A stretch of 33,843 nucleotides of DNA from JAWVZB01 sp033722375 (GTDB lineage Bacteria > Actinomycetota > Nitriliruptoria > Nitriliruptorales > Nitriliruptoraceae): positions 1 through 33,843 of the forward strand of contig JAWVZB010000020.1 of assembly GCA_033722375.1 (NCBI GenBank), given 5' to 3'. How positions within the stretch are numbered: the first letter of the stretch is position 1; the number at the start of each line of letters is the position of its first letter. This document shows, piece after piece, positions 1 through 7,822 of this stretch. The notes under the pieces are model-generated. The model was not told the DNA's origin and did not search any database. It saw nothing but the letters and a program-made list of their open reading frames with translations. The position numbers were made by a program, and so were the translations under genes.

Positions 1-1044
1 TCGAACCGACTCGATGCGACCCCGGTCGCCGGTCTCGCTCCGGTGATCGACGGTGAGCCGACCAACACGCTGGTGGTTCACACCGACGAGCTCGACAGCG
101 ACCAGCTCCTCTCGGCGGCGGTGGTGCAGACCGGCCGTGACGAACCCGTGGTCCTGGCGCTCCCGCTGGACCTCGAGGTGACCGTGCCGGGCGCTGAGTC
201 CGGCCGCGTTCGCGACGTGTTCGCGGCCGGAGGTCGCGACCGCCTCGTCGCGGCCGTCAGCGACTACACCGGCCTGCCGCTCCACCGGGTCGTGCACCTG
301 TCGCTGTCCGGCCTCGACCGCCTCGCCGCGGTCCTGGCCCCCGACGGCTGCCCCGAGGGTGGCTGTCTCGGAGCGGGCGAGATGCGGCGGGACGGCCGGC
401 TCCCGGTCGCTGCCGTCAGCGACCATGTGGCGAGCCTCCAACGGCTCGCCGCTGAAGCCGGACGGCCGGGACTGCTGCTCTCGCCGTGGCGTGCCAAGCG
501 GGTGGTGGACGCGGTACCCGCCGCTCTCGCCACCACCGATGAGTTCGGGCCGAGGGCAGCGATGCAGAGCGTGGACGCGTTCGGCGCGGCGGACCTCTCC
601 GCGCTCGAGGTCCGTTCCGTGCCCGGCTTCCACGACCCGGGAGCGGGGCTGACCCGGCCATACCCGGAGCGAGCCGAGACCTTGTTCCAGGCGCTGCGTG
701 AAGGCAGCCCCCTCCCGGCCGACGTCGGGCAAGCCGACCCCCGGGACGAGCTGCTCGTGCCCGAGCGGGTGCGTGTGCTCGTGCTCAACGGGGTGGGCAT
801 CGAGGGCCTCGCCGGAACGGTCGCGGAGACGCTCGCTTCCGCAGGGTTCGACGTCGCCGGTGCAGAGAACGCCGAGGAGTTCGACGATGCGCTGACGGCC
901 ACGGTGATCCGCCACCGTCCTGACCGTGGGTTCGAGGGCGAGCTCGTCGCCGGATCCCTGCCTGGCGCCACGCTCGAGCCCCGGAACGACCTCCCGAGGG
1001 GGGTCGACGTGGTCGTGCTGGTCGGCAGCGACATGGCGGACTGA
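1..1044 (+). CDS. LCP-like protein with LytR_C domain, 5' end outside window, catalytic residues degenerate
   Basis: The frame is open from base 1, so the true start lies upstream; the first in-window start is GTG 43. The last ~100 residues (from ERVRVLVLNG) look like a LytR C-terminal domain. The middle part aligns by eye with the LCP fold of the next gene: 'FAAGGRDRLVAAVSDYTGLPLHRVVHLSLSGL' here against 'FAGGPDALVDVV...VPVHHYVEVSVTGF' there. LCP proteins transfer undecaprenyl-linked glycans to peptidoglycan outside the membrane. Here the RSDT motif is not seen, and PRD is replaced by PLD (in LALPLDLEV). It is therefore probably a non-catalytic partner or paralogue. Its stop overlaps the next start by one base (TGATG), so the two are probably translated together. 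Moderately sure of the family, less of the inactivity. Confidence 0.7.
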   Translation, partial: SNRLDATPVAGLAPVIDGEPTNTLVVHTDELDSDQLLSAAVVQTGRDEPVVLALPLDLEVTVPGAESGRVRDVFAAGGRDRLVAAVSDYTGLPLHRVVHLSLSGLDRLAAVLAPDGCPEGGCLGAGEMRRDGRLPVAAVSDHVASLQRLAAEAGRPGLLLSPWRAKRVVDAVPAALATTDEFGPRAAMQSVDAFGAADLSALEVRSVPGFHDPGAGLTRPYPERAETLFQALREGSPLPADVGQADPRDELLVPERVRVLVLNGVGIEGLAGTVAETLASAGFDVAGAENAEEFDDALTATVIRHRPDRGFEGELVAGSLPGATLEPRNDLPRGVDVVVLVGSDMAD

Positions 1045-2354
1045 TGACCGACAGCACCCTCGAGCCGGGACTGTGGGGTCCGACCATCGTGGGCGGACGT
1101 CGTCTCCGCGGCTGGCGGCGGGCGCTGACGTGGGTCGTCGCCGCGGCGTCGGTGGCGATCCTCGTCGTCGGCCTCGGGGCTGCACTCCTCGTCAGGACAG
1201 CGGAGGCGAACCTGACGCGCGTGCCGGTCGGGGCGCTCGAGACGATCGAACCCGGTCGGCCCATCAACGTCCTCGTGGCCGGCTCGGACGCCCGCAGCGG
1301 TCTGACCGCCGAGGAGATCCGCCGCTACAACCTCGGGGACTTCAGTGGGCAACGCAGCGACACGGTGATCCTCGTGTCCGTCACCCCCGATCACGACGGC
1401 GTCAGCGTCGTGCACTTCCCGCGCGACCTCTACGTCGTCGATCAGGACACGCCCCGCAAGCTCACCGAGACCTTCGCCGGCGGGCCTGACGCCCTGGTCG
1501 ACGTGGTCCAGTCCAACTTCAACGTCCCCGTCCACCACTACGTGGAGGTGTCGGTCACCGGGTTCATCAGCGTCGTCGACGCGCTCGGGGCGGTCGAGAT
1601 CTGTCTCGAGGAGCCACTTCGCGACCGGAAGTCCGGCGCGGACTTCACGGCTGGCTGCCACCAGATGGATCCGGCGGAGGCGTTGTCGTTCGTGCGTTCG
1701 CGCGCGGGTCCACGCGGAGACTTCGAGCGGATCGAGCGCCAGCAGCAGTTCCTGAAGGCGATGCTCGACGAACTCGTCGCCGCGCGGACGTTCGTCGATC
1801 TCCCACGCCTGTTCAGCGTCGTCGAGAAGGTGGCCGCCAACGTCAGCACCGACCAGGATCTCGGGCTCAACCGGATGCGCAGTCTCGCCAACGAGCTGCG
1901 CGGGCTCGCCAGCGGCGACATCCCCATGACGTTCGTGCCCGGCTATACGCAGACGATCAACGGGAAGAGCTACGTGATCCCCTACCGCCCCGGCGCGACC
2001 GCCCTGTTCGAGGCCATCCGTGACGGTGAGGTGCTGGCCCCGCGCGGCACCCGCCAGCAGCGTGAACAGGTCGAGGTCGCCCTCTGGACGGCGGGCCTGA
2101 CCACCGAGGCGGTCATCATCGAGAGCACCCTCAACTGGGCCGGGTTCCGTCCGGTCCCGGACGGAGTCGGGCCGATCGACGGTGGCGCGGAGACGGCGGT
2201 CTACGCTCGGACGGTCACCGACCTGGAAGCCGGATGGGTGGCTGCCACACTGGGCGTCGACGTCTCGGCGCTCCCCCCGGACCTCGAACTGCCCGACGGA
2301 GTTGACGTGGTGGTCGTCGCCGGCCGCGATGCCGCCCCCAGAGCCGACTCCTAG
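1044..2354 (+). CDS. LytR-CpsA-Psr (LCP) family glycan ligase
   Basis: This 436-residue protein has a short cytoplasmic N-terminus, one membrane segment at about 28-50, and an extracytoplasmic LCP domain at about 72-290. Key LCP residues are visible: RSDT (104-107), FPRD (125-128) and FVRSR (216-220). The last ~90 residues resemble a second, divergent LytR_C domain. The family moves polyprenyl-diphosphate-linked polymers (arabinogalactan or secondary wall glycans) onto peptidoglycan. The ATG overlaps the upstream TGA, so no separate RBS is needed. Its place just before the rhamnose genes matches the LCP gene beside rmlD in mycobacteria, which suggests it ligates the glycan made by the downstream genes. 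The exact substrate is inference. Confidence 0.9.
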   Translation: MTDSTLEPGLWGPTIVGGRRLRGWRRALTWVVAAASVAILVVGLGAALLVRTAEANLTRVPVGALETIEPGRPINVLVAGSDARSGLTAEEIRRYNLGDFSGQRSDTVILVSVTPDHDGVSVVHFPRDLYVVDQDTPRKLTETFAGGPDALVDVVQSNFNVPVHHYVEVSVTGFISVVDALGAVEICLEEPLRDRKSGADFTAGCHQMDPAEALSFVRSRAGPRGDFERIERQQQFLKAMLDELVAARTFVDLPRLFSVVEKVAANVSTDQDLGLNRMRSLANELRGLASGDIPMTFVPGYTQTINGKSYVIPYRPGATALFEAIRDGEVLAPRGTRQQREQVEVALWTAGLTTEAVIIESTLNWAGFRPVPDGVGPIDGGAETAVYARTVTDLEAGWVAATLGVDVSALPPDLELPDGVDVVVVAGRDAAPRADS

Positions 2355-2387
2355 ACCTCCAGACGCCACGACATACAGGAGACCCCG

Positions 2388-3461
2388 ATGCGCGCGCTCG
2401 TGCTCGCCGGTGGCGAAGGCACCCGGCTCCGACCGATCACCCACACCTCGGCGAAACAGCTCGTCCCCGTCGCCAACAAGCCGATCCTCTTCTACGGCCT
2501 CGAGCAGATCCGCGATGCCGGCATCCACGAGGTCGGCATCATCGTCGGCGACACCGCCGACGAGATCCGCGAAGTGGTGGGCGACGGCAGCGCACTCGGG
2601 ATCGACGTCACCTACATCCCCCAGCCGGAGCCCCTGGGCCTCGCACATGCGCTCCTCTGCGGCGAGGAGTTCCTCGGCGACGAGGACTTCGTGATGTTCC
2701 TCGGAGACAACCTGATCGAGGGCGGCATCCACGACCTCGTGGCGGACTTCGAGCGGGACCGCCCCGCCGCACAGATCCTCCTGAAGGCGGTGAGCGACCC
2801 GAGCCGCTTCGGCGTCGCGGTGCTCGACGACGAGGGGGCGATCGAACGGCTGGTGGAGAAGCCGGTGGACCCCCCGAGCGACCTGGCGCTGATCGGGGTG
2901 TACCTGTTCACCCCGGCGGTCTTCGCTGCGGCTCGCTCCATCGAACCGTCCGACCGCGGCGAGCTCGAGATCACGGATGCCATCCAGCAGCTCGTCGACG
3001 ATGGGCACACCGTTCGGGCCTCACAGGTGCACGGCTGGTGGCTCGACACCGGGAAGAAGGACGAACTCCTCGAGGCCAACCGGATCGTGCTCGGGACCGT
3101 CGAGCGGAGGATCGAGGGCAAGCTCGACGGGAGCTCGGAGGCGGTCGGTGCGGTCGTGGTCGAGGCCGGTGCGGAGCTCGTGGACTCCACGGTGCGGGGC
3201 CCCGCAGTGATCGGGCGGGGGACGCGACTCGTGTCCACCTACGTGGGGCCGTTCACCTCCATCGCCGAGGACTGCCTGCTCGAGGACACCGAGATCGAGC
3301 ACTCGGTGGTCCTGTCGGGCTGCCGTATCGCGGCGATCCCCCGGGTCGAGGGGTCGCTGTTCGGGCGCGACGTGACCGTTGAACGCGGCGAGCGCAAACC
3401 GGCTGCCTACCGGTTCATGATCGGGGACGACTCCCACGTCGAGCTGCCCGAGTCGGGCTGA
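2388..3461 (+). CDS. rmlA: Glucose-1-phosphate thymidylyltransferase, long form
   Basis: The enzyme makes dTDP-glucose from glucose-1-phosphate and dTTP, the first step to dTDP-rhamnose. The nucleotide-binding signature GGEGTRLRP sits at about 8-16 and SAKQLVPVANKP at 21-32, followed by FLGDN near residue 105. At 357 residues it is longer than the ~290-residue RmlA. The extra C-terminal part has hexapeptide-like text (VIGRGTRL, VGPFTSI, CLLEDTEI) typical of a left-handed beta-helix. This is the 'long' thymidylyltransferase type also seen in antibiotic sugar clusters (StrD-like). AGGAG lies about 8 bases before the ATG. It is followed 10 bp later by rmlB. The nucleotide specificity is inferred from the family and neighbours. 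Confidence 0.88.
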   Translation: MRALVLAGGEGTRLRPITHTSAKQLVPVANKPILFYGLEQIRDAGIHEVGIIVGDTADEIREVVGDGSALGIDVTYIPQPEPLGLAHALLCGEEFLGDEDFVMFLGDNLIEGGIHDLVADFERDRPAAQILLKAVSDPSRFGVAVLDDEGAIERLVEKPVDPPSDLALIGVYLFTPAVFAAARSIEPSDRGELEITDAIQQLVDDGHTVRASQVHGWWLDTGKKDELLEANRIVLGTVERRIEGKLDGSSEAVGAVVVEAGAELVDSTVRGPAVIGRGTRLVSTYVGPFTSIAEDCLLEDTEIEHSVVLSGCRIAAIPRVEGSLFGRDVTVERGERKPAAYRFMIGDDSHVELPESG

Positions 3462-3471
3462 GGGGACGGCC

Positions 3472-4464
3472 ATGCGGATCTTCGTGACCGGCGGCGCCGG
3501 GTTCATCGGCTCCAACTTCATCCGGTGGGTGCTCGCCGACACCGACGATGTCGAGGTCACCAACTTCGACCTCCTGACCTACGCCGGCAACCTCGACACC
3601 CTGCGCGAGGTCGACGGCGATCCCCGGTACCGGTTCGTGCACGGTGACATCCGTGACGCCGACGCCGTGACAGCGGTCATGGAAGGCCACGATGCGGTCG
3701 TGAACTTCGCGGCCGAATCACACGTCGATCGCAGCATCGAAGGCCCGGCGACCTTCCTGTCCACCAACGTCAGCGGGGCCGGCGTGGTGTTCGACGCCGC
3801 CCGGACCCTCGGGGTCGAGCGGTTCCTCCACATCTCGACCGACGAGGTGTACGGCTCGATCGCTGAGGGATCGTTCCACGAGGACGACGGGCTGTTCCCC
3901 AACAGCCCCTACTCGGCGTCCAAGGCGGGGGCTGACCTCCTAGCGCGGGCGTACGACGAGACCTACGACTACCCGATCCTCGTGACACGGACGACCAACA
4001 ACTTCGGGCCCTTCCAGTACCCCGAGAAGGTCATCCCGCTGTTCGTCACCAACCTCATGGCCGGGGAGTCGGTCCCGCTCTACGGCGACGGGTCGAACGT
4101 CCGCGACTGGCTCTACGTGATGGACAACGCCGAGGCCCAGTGGCGGGTCCTCGTCGACGGCGAGCCGGGGACGGTCTACAACGTCGGTGCCGGCAACGAG
4201 CTGTCGAACCTGGAGCTGACGCGGGAGATCCTCACTCGCTTCGACGTGGGCGACGAGATGATCGAGCGGGTCGCTGACCGTCCCGGACACGATCTGCGCT
4301 ACTCGGTCGACACGGCGCGGATCCGCGACCTCGGCTGGGAGCCCCGGCACAGCTTCGGCGAGGCACTGGACGCCACCGTCGACTGGTACCGGGACAACGA
4401 GTGGTGGTGGCGCCCGTTGAAGGACGCGGGGGCGTCGCAGCGCCGCGGACTGTCGTCGTCGTGA
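3472..4464 (+). CDS. rmlB: dTDP-glucose 4,6-dehydratase
   Basis: This 330-residue extended-SDR enzyme converts dTDP-glucose to dTDP-4-keto-6-deoxyglucose with bound NAD. The Rossmann motif TGGAGFIGSNF is at about 6-16. The catalytic TDE (T123, D124, E125 in STDEVYGS) and the YxxxK pair (Y147, K151 in SPYSASK) are present. The length is normal for the family. GAGGGGACGG just before the ATG serves as RBS. The stop codon overlaps the GTG start of rmlD (GTGA), consistent with coupled translation. The product feeds RmlC/RmlD; RmlC is not in this window. Confidence 0.94.
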   Translation: MRIFVTGGAGFIGSNFIRWVLADTDDVEVTNFDLLTYAGNLDTLREVDGDPRYRFVHGDIRDADAVTAVMEGHDAVVNFAAESHVDRSIEGPATFLSTNVSGAGVVFDAARTLGVERFLHISTDEVYGSIAEGSFHEDDGLFPNSPYSASKAGADLLARAYDETYDYPILVTRTTNNFGPFQYPEKVIPLFVTNLMAGESVPLYGDGSNVRDWLYVMDNAEAQWRVLVDGEPGTVYNVGAGNELSNLELTREILTRFDVGDEMIERVADRPGHDLRYSVDTARIRDLGWEPRHSFGEALDATVDWYRDNEWWWRPLKDAGASQRRGLSSS

Positions 4465-5324
4465 ACGTCCTCGTGACCGGTGCCGGTGGGCAGCTCGGCC
4501 AGGACCTCGTCGATGCCTTCGACGACCATCAGGTGAGCGGTCTCGGTCACGACGACCTGGACGTCGCGGACGAGCCGGCGGTCTGGGCGGCGGTGGGGGA
4601 CCTCCGCCCCGACGTCGTCGTCCACGCCGCCGCCTGGACCGACGTCGACGGCTGCGAAGGGGACCCCGACCGGGCCCACCGCGTCAACGCGCTCGGTTCG
4701 TGGTGGGTCGCCCGCGCCTGTGACGAGGTCGGGGCGGCGATGGCGCTGGTGTCGACCGACTACGTCTTCGCCGGGGAAGGTCGCAGAGGACGGCACGAGC
4801 CGTACCGGGAGTTCGACGTCCTCGATCCGCTGAACGAGTACGGCCGCTCGAAGGCGGCAGCCGAAGCGCTGGTCCGCCAGACGCTGGACCGTCACTACAT
4901 CGTCCGCACCGCGTGGGTCAACGGTGCGCGCGGGAGCAACTTCGTCCGCACCATGCTCCGCGTCGGCCGTGAGCGGGGCGAGGCGACGGTGGTGGACGAC
5001 CAGGTCGGATCGCCCACCTTCACCCGGGACCTTGCCGCCGCCATCCGTGAGCTGGCCGTGTCGGGGCGGTACGGGACCTACCATCGCACCAACAGCGGCG
5101 AGTGCAGCTGGTTCGATCTCGCCGCCGCGACCTACGAACTCGCCGGCGTGGACGTGGAGCTGCACCGGATGTCGAGCGACGACCTGGACCGCCCCGCCCC
5201 CCGCCCCGCGTACTCCGTCCTGTCGAACCGCCACGCGGTGCTGTCGGGGCTCATGACCATGCCGCACTGGCGGGACGGCCTGCGGCGGATGCTGACCGAG
5301 CTCGGAGAGACCGACGATGGATGA
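4461..5324 (+). CDS. rmlD: dTDP-4-dehydrorhamnose reductase
   Basis: This 287-residue SDR protein catalyses the NAD(P)H-dependent last step to dTDP-L-rhamnose. It has GAGGQLG (7-13), AAAWTDVDGCE (56-66), STDYVF (98-103) and the YGRSK catalytic pair (Y127, K131). I chose GTG 4461 because it overlaps the rmlB stop as GTGA and puts the beta1-Rossmann strand (MNVLVTGAGG) at the N-terminus. An upstream in-frame start at 4401 would only add 20 residues lying inside rmlB. The gene overlaps the next one by 8 bases. Confidence 0.93.
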   Translation: MNVLVTGAGGQLGQDLVDAFDDHQVSGLGHDDLDVADEPAVWAAVGDLRPDVVVHAAAWTDVDGCEGDPDRAHRVNALGSWWVARACDEVGAAMALVSTDYVFAGEGRRGRHEPYREFDVLDPLNEYGRSKAAAEALVRQTLDRHYIVRTAWVNGARGSNFVRTMLRVGRERGEATVVDDQVGSPTFTRDLAAAIRELAVSGRYGTYHRTNSGECSWFDLAAATYELAGVDVELHRMSSDDLDRPAPRPAYSVLSNRHAVLSGLMTMPHWRDGLRRMLTELGETDDG

Positions 5325-5757
5325 ACAGGTGGTGGCGGCCTCCGAGCTCGCCGACGACGACGAGAGGTCTGGCAAGGTGGGACTCGACACCGCACTGATC
5401 CTGCTGGCATCGATCGGTCTGGCCACGGCCGGACAGCTCTTGCTGAAGGCGGGTATGACCGACATCGGGTTGGTCGAAGGGCTCTCCCTCGGGCACCTCG
5501 GCGAGATGGTCATGAACGTCGTCGGGAGCTGGAAGGTGCTCCTCGGGCTCGCGTTCTTCGGGATGTCCGCCGTGTTCTGGCTCGTGACGCTGTCACGGGT
5601 ACCGCTGTCGACCGCCTACCCGGTCGTGAGCCTGTCGTACGTGCTCATCCTCGGCTTCTCCACGCTCGTCCTCGGTGAACGCCCGACCCTGCCGGTGTGG
5701 ATCGGGGCGGTCCTCATCATGCTCGGGATCTCGTTCGTGGGGATCGGTCAGCGCTGA
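5317..5757 (+). CDS. Small four-helix EamA/SMR-like membrane protein
   Basis: The protein has 146 residues, with a ~20-residue acidic cytoplasmic lead and four predicted membrane helices at about 24-44, 72-92, 98-119 and 125-143. The end, LGERPTLPVWIGAVLIMLG, is typical of the EamA/DMT superfamily half-unit. Small members such as ArnE/ArnF move or help flip polyprenyl-linked sugars, and others are drug exporters. Placed between rmlD and a WbbL-like glycosyltransferase and overlapping rmlD by 8 bases, a role in lipid-linked sugar translocation is a reasonable guess, but not shown by sequence. GGAGA at 5304-5308 is the RBS. Confidence 0.75.
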   Translation: MDEQVVAASELADDDERSGKVGLDTALILLASIGLATAGQLLLKAGMTDIGLVEGLSLGHLGEMVMNVVGSWKVLLGLAFFGMSAVFWLVTLSRVPLSTAYPVVSLSYVLILGFSTLVLGERPTLPVWIGAVLIMLGISFVGIGQR

Positions 5758-6644
5758 CCGCCGGATCCGCTCCGGACACGCCCGCGGTCGCGCTGGTGGT
5801 GGTGACGCACGACTCGTGCGAGGACCTGCTCGCGTGCCTTGCCAGCCTCGATGACGTGGGCGCCGACGAGGTGGTGGTGGTCGATTCGGGGTCTCGCGAC
5901 CGGTGCCTCCCGACCGTCGCCGAGCGGCACCCCTCGGTCCGCACGCTCCGCCTCGCGAACGTCGGATTCGGTCAGGCCGCCAACGCCGGCGTCGCCCGCA
6001 CGAGCGCCCCGATCGTCGTGGTCGCCAACGCCGACACCCGTTTCCGGCCGGGGAGCCTCACCGCGCTCGCGGCGGCGATGGGCCCCGACACCGCCGTGGT
6101 CGGGCCGCGCGTCGTCTACCCCGACGGTCAACCCCAGGCGTCCGCCCGGCGCTTCCCGAGCCTCCCGGTCGCTGCCGGTCACGCCGCTGTGGGCCTGTGG
6201 TGGCCCGACAACCCGTGGACCCGTCAGTACCGAGGGGCGGCCGGGGACCGCGAGGCGGGGGAGGTCGACTGGGTCTCGGGCTGCGTGGTGGCCTTGCGGC
6301 GGGACGCCTTCGAGGCGATCGGGGGCTTCGACCCCGCGTACTTCATGTTCGTCGAGGACGTCGACCTGGCCTGGCGCCTGCGTCAGGCGGGTTGGACCGT
6401 GCGCTACGAACCGAGCGCCGAGGTGGTGCACCGGGTCGGGGCGTCCACCGGCCACTACGGCGGCACCCTGGCTCTCGAGCACGCCAGGAGCCTCCACCGC
6501 TTCTGGTCACGCGCCTACGGTCGTGGTCCGACGCGTCTCCTCGACCCGCTCGTGCGGATCGGTCTCGCGGCCTGGGCGGCGATGGCCTGGATCTGGCAGC
6601 GCGCGGTCGCGCCCCGAACGGGGCGCAGCACCACCGGTGAATGA
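5697..6644 (+). CDS. GT2 glycosyltransferase, probable WbbL-like rhamnosyltransferase
   Basis: The GT-A fold shows VALVVVTHDS at the first strand, VVVDSGSRD, an NAD in VVANADTRF (DXD equivalent), and GGFDPAYFMFVEDVDLAWR with the acceptor-site ED. There is a short hydrophobic C-terminal segment. In mycobacteria, WbbL adds rhamnose from dTDP-rhamnose to decaprenyl-PP-GlcNAc. The order rmlD, this gene, sugar nucleotidyltransferase is the same as rmlD-wbbL-manB there, so that role is inferred. Start uncertain: GTG 5697 lies 61 bases inside the previous gene. A CTG at 5754, overlapping the upstream TGA and preceded by GGGGATCGG, is an attractive non-canonical start. GTG 5799 would clip the fold. 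Confidence 0.82.
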   Translation: MDRGGPHHARDLVRGDRSALTAGSAPDTPAVALVVVTHDSCEDLLACLASLDDVGADEVVVVDSGSRDRCLPTVAERHPSVRTLRLANVGFGQAANAGVARTSAPIVVVANADTRFRPGSLTALAAAMGPDTAVVGPRVVYPDGQPQASARRFPSLPVAAGHAAVGLWWPDNPWTRQYRGAAGDREAGEVDWVSGCVVALRRDAFEAIGGFDPAYFMFVEDVDLAWRLRQAGWTVRYEPSAEVVHRVGASTGHYGGTLALEHARSLHRFWSRAYGRGPTRLLDPLVRIGLAAWAAMAWIWQRAVAPRTGRSTTGE

Positions 6645-6720
6645 CGAGCCTCGACCAGACGACGCGGCCACCGCCCACACACCAACCGACGCCACGCCCA
6701 CCGACGACGGGAGCAACCCG

Positions 6721-7812
6721 ATGGACGCACTGATCGTGGCCGGCGGCAGGGGCACGCGGCTCCAGCCGCTGACCTACACCACCATGAAGCCCCTCCTGCC
6801 GTTCTGCGGGACCCCCTTCCTCATCGGGTTGGTCGCGCGGCTGGTCGCGGCGGAGGTCGACCGGGTGCTGCTCGTGGTGGGCGACGACACGAGCCCGTTC
6901 GAGGTTCTCCGCGACCCCCTCCGTGAGCTCGGTGCCGAGCTGGCGCTGGTCCCCGAGCCCGAGCCCCTGGACACCGCCGGAGGTGTGCGGAGCGTGGTCT
7001 CGGAACTGTCCGACGACGTGCTGGTGCTGAACGGCGACATCCTGACCGATCTCGACTACGCCGCCACTGTGCGCCGTCACCGCGAGGCCGGGGCCGACGC
7101 CACGATCGCGCTCACCCGCGTGGACGACACGTCGAGCTACGGCGTGTGCGTGCGTGACGGGACCCGGATCGTGGAGTTCGTCGAGAAGCCACCGACCGGC
7201 ACGCTGCCGGGGCAGGACGCCGTCAACGCAGGGACCTACGTCCTCGACCCCGATGTGCTGTTGACCTTCGAGCAGGGCCCCCTGAGCTTCGAGCGCGATG
7301 TCTTCCCGGGGATCCTCGCCGACGGAGGCCACATCGAAGGGTTCGTCTGGGAGGGCGTCTGGGCCGACCTCGGCACCCCGGAGCGGTTCCGCGACGGCCA
7401 CCGACTGGCACTGTCGCGTGAGCTCGGCTGGCCGCCGCTCGACGAGGTCCCAGAGCGCTCGCCCGGTGTTCGCGTGGCGCCGGAGGCACAGGTCGACGCC
7501 GACGCGATCGTGGTGCCACCGGTGCTGATCCTCGATGGTGCGCGCGTGGAGGCTCCTGCCACCGTTGGGCCCTACGCCGTCGTCGGCCGTGGTGTGACCG
7601 TCGGGGCTGGCGCGACGATCGCGGACACGGTGCTCTTCGACGATGTCGAGGTCGGGGACGGCGTCGCTGCCTTCAGTCTGCTGGCCGGGGAAGGGGTGAG
7701 CATCGAGCCTGGAGTTCGTCTGGGGAGCGGCAACGTGCTCGGGGCGGGGGAGCACCTCCGGTCCGGGGAGCTGCTGCGGGACGGCGAGCGGGTCCCGCCC
7801 GCAGAGCGATAG
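6721..7812 (+). CDS. Sugar-1-phosphate nucleotidyltransferase, probable mannose-1-phosphate guanylyltransferase
   Basis: This 363-residue protein has GGRGTRLQPLT (8-18), the MKP substrate motif (22-24), NGDIL (104-108) and a FVEKPP stretch. A C-terminal left-handed beta-helix (VGPYAVVGRGVTVGAGATI) follows. This matches the ManC-like/GMPP group that makes GDP-mannose, and its position after the WbbL-like gene equals mycobacterial manB (Rv3264c). With PMM (24871) and PGI/PMI (26413) in the window, the route from fructose-6-phosphate to GDP-mannose would be complete. ATG 6721 has GGGAG upstream. GTG 6637, overlapping the previous stop, would add 28 low-complexity, Thr/Asp-rich residues and is less likely. 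Base specificity (GTP against UTP or dTTP) is inferred. Confidence 0.83.
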   Translation: MDALIVAGGRGTRLQPLTYTTMKPLLPFCGTPFLIGLVARLVAAEVDRVLLVVGDDTSPFEVLRDPLRELGAELALVPEPEPLDTAGGVRSVVSELSDDVLVLNGDILTDLDYAATVRRHREAGADATIALTRVDDTSSYGVCVRDGTRIVEFVEKPPTGTLPGQDAVNAGTYVLDPDVLLTFEQGPLSFERDVFPGILADGGHIEGFVWEGVWADLGTPERFRDGHRLALSRELGWPPLDEVPERSPGVRVAPEAQVDADAIVVPPVLILDGARVEAPATVGPYAVVGRGVTVGAGATIADTVLFDDVEVGDGVAAFSLLAGEGVSIEPGVRLGSGNVLGAGEHLRSGELLRDGERVPPAER

Positions 7813-7822
7813 CGGCTCGCCC

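Noticed and set aside
264..3008. 914-codon open frame on the minus strand across the LCP and rmlA genes
   Set aside because: High-GC antisense shadow; the plus-strand genes have clear motifs and the minus product has no recognisable domain.
5839..6720. Long upstream extension of the nucleotidyltransferase frame
   Set aside because: It overlaps the WbbL-like gene in another frame and is Ser/Arg/Pro-rich; the true enzyme starts at 6721.
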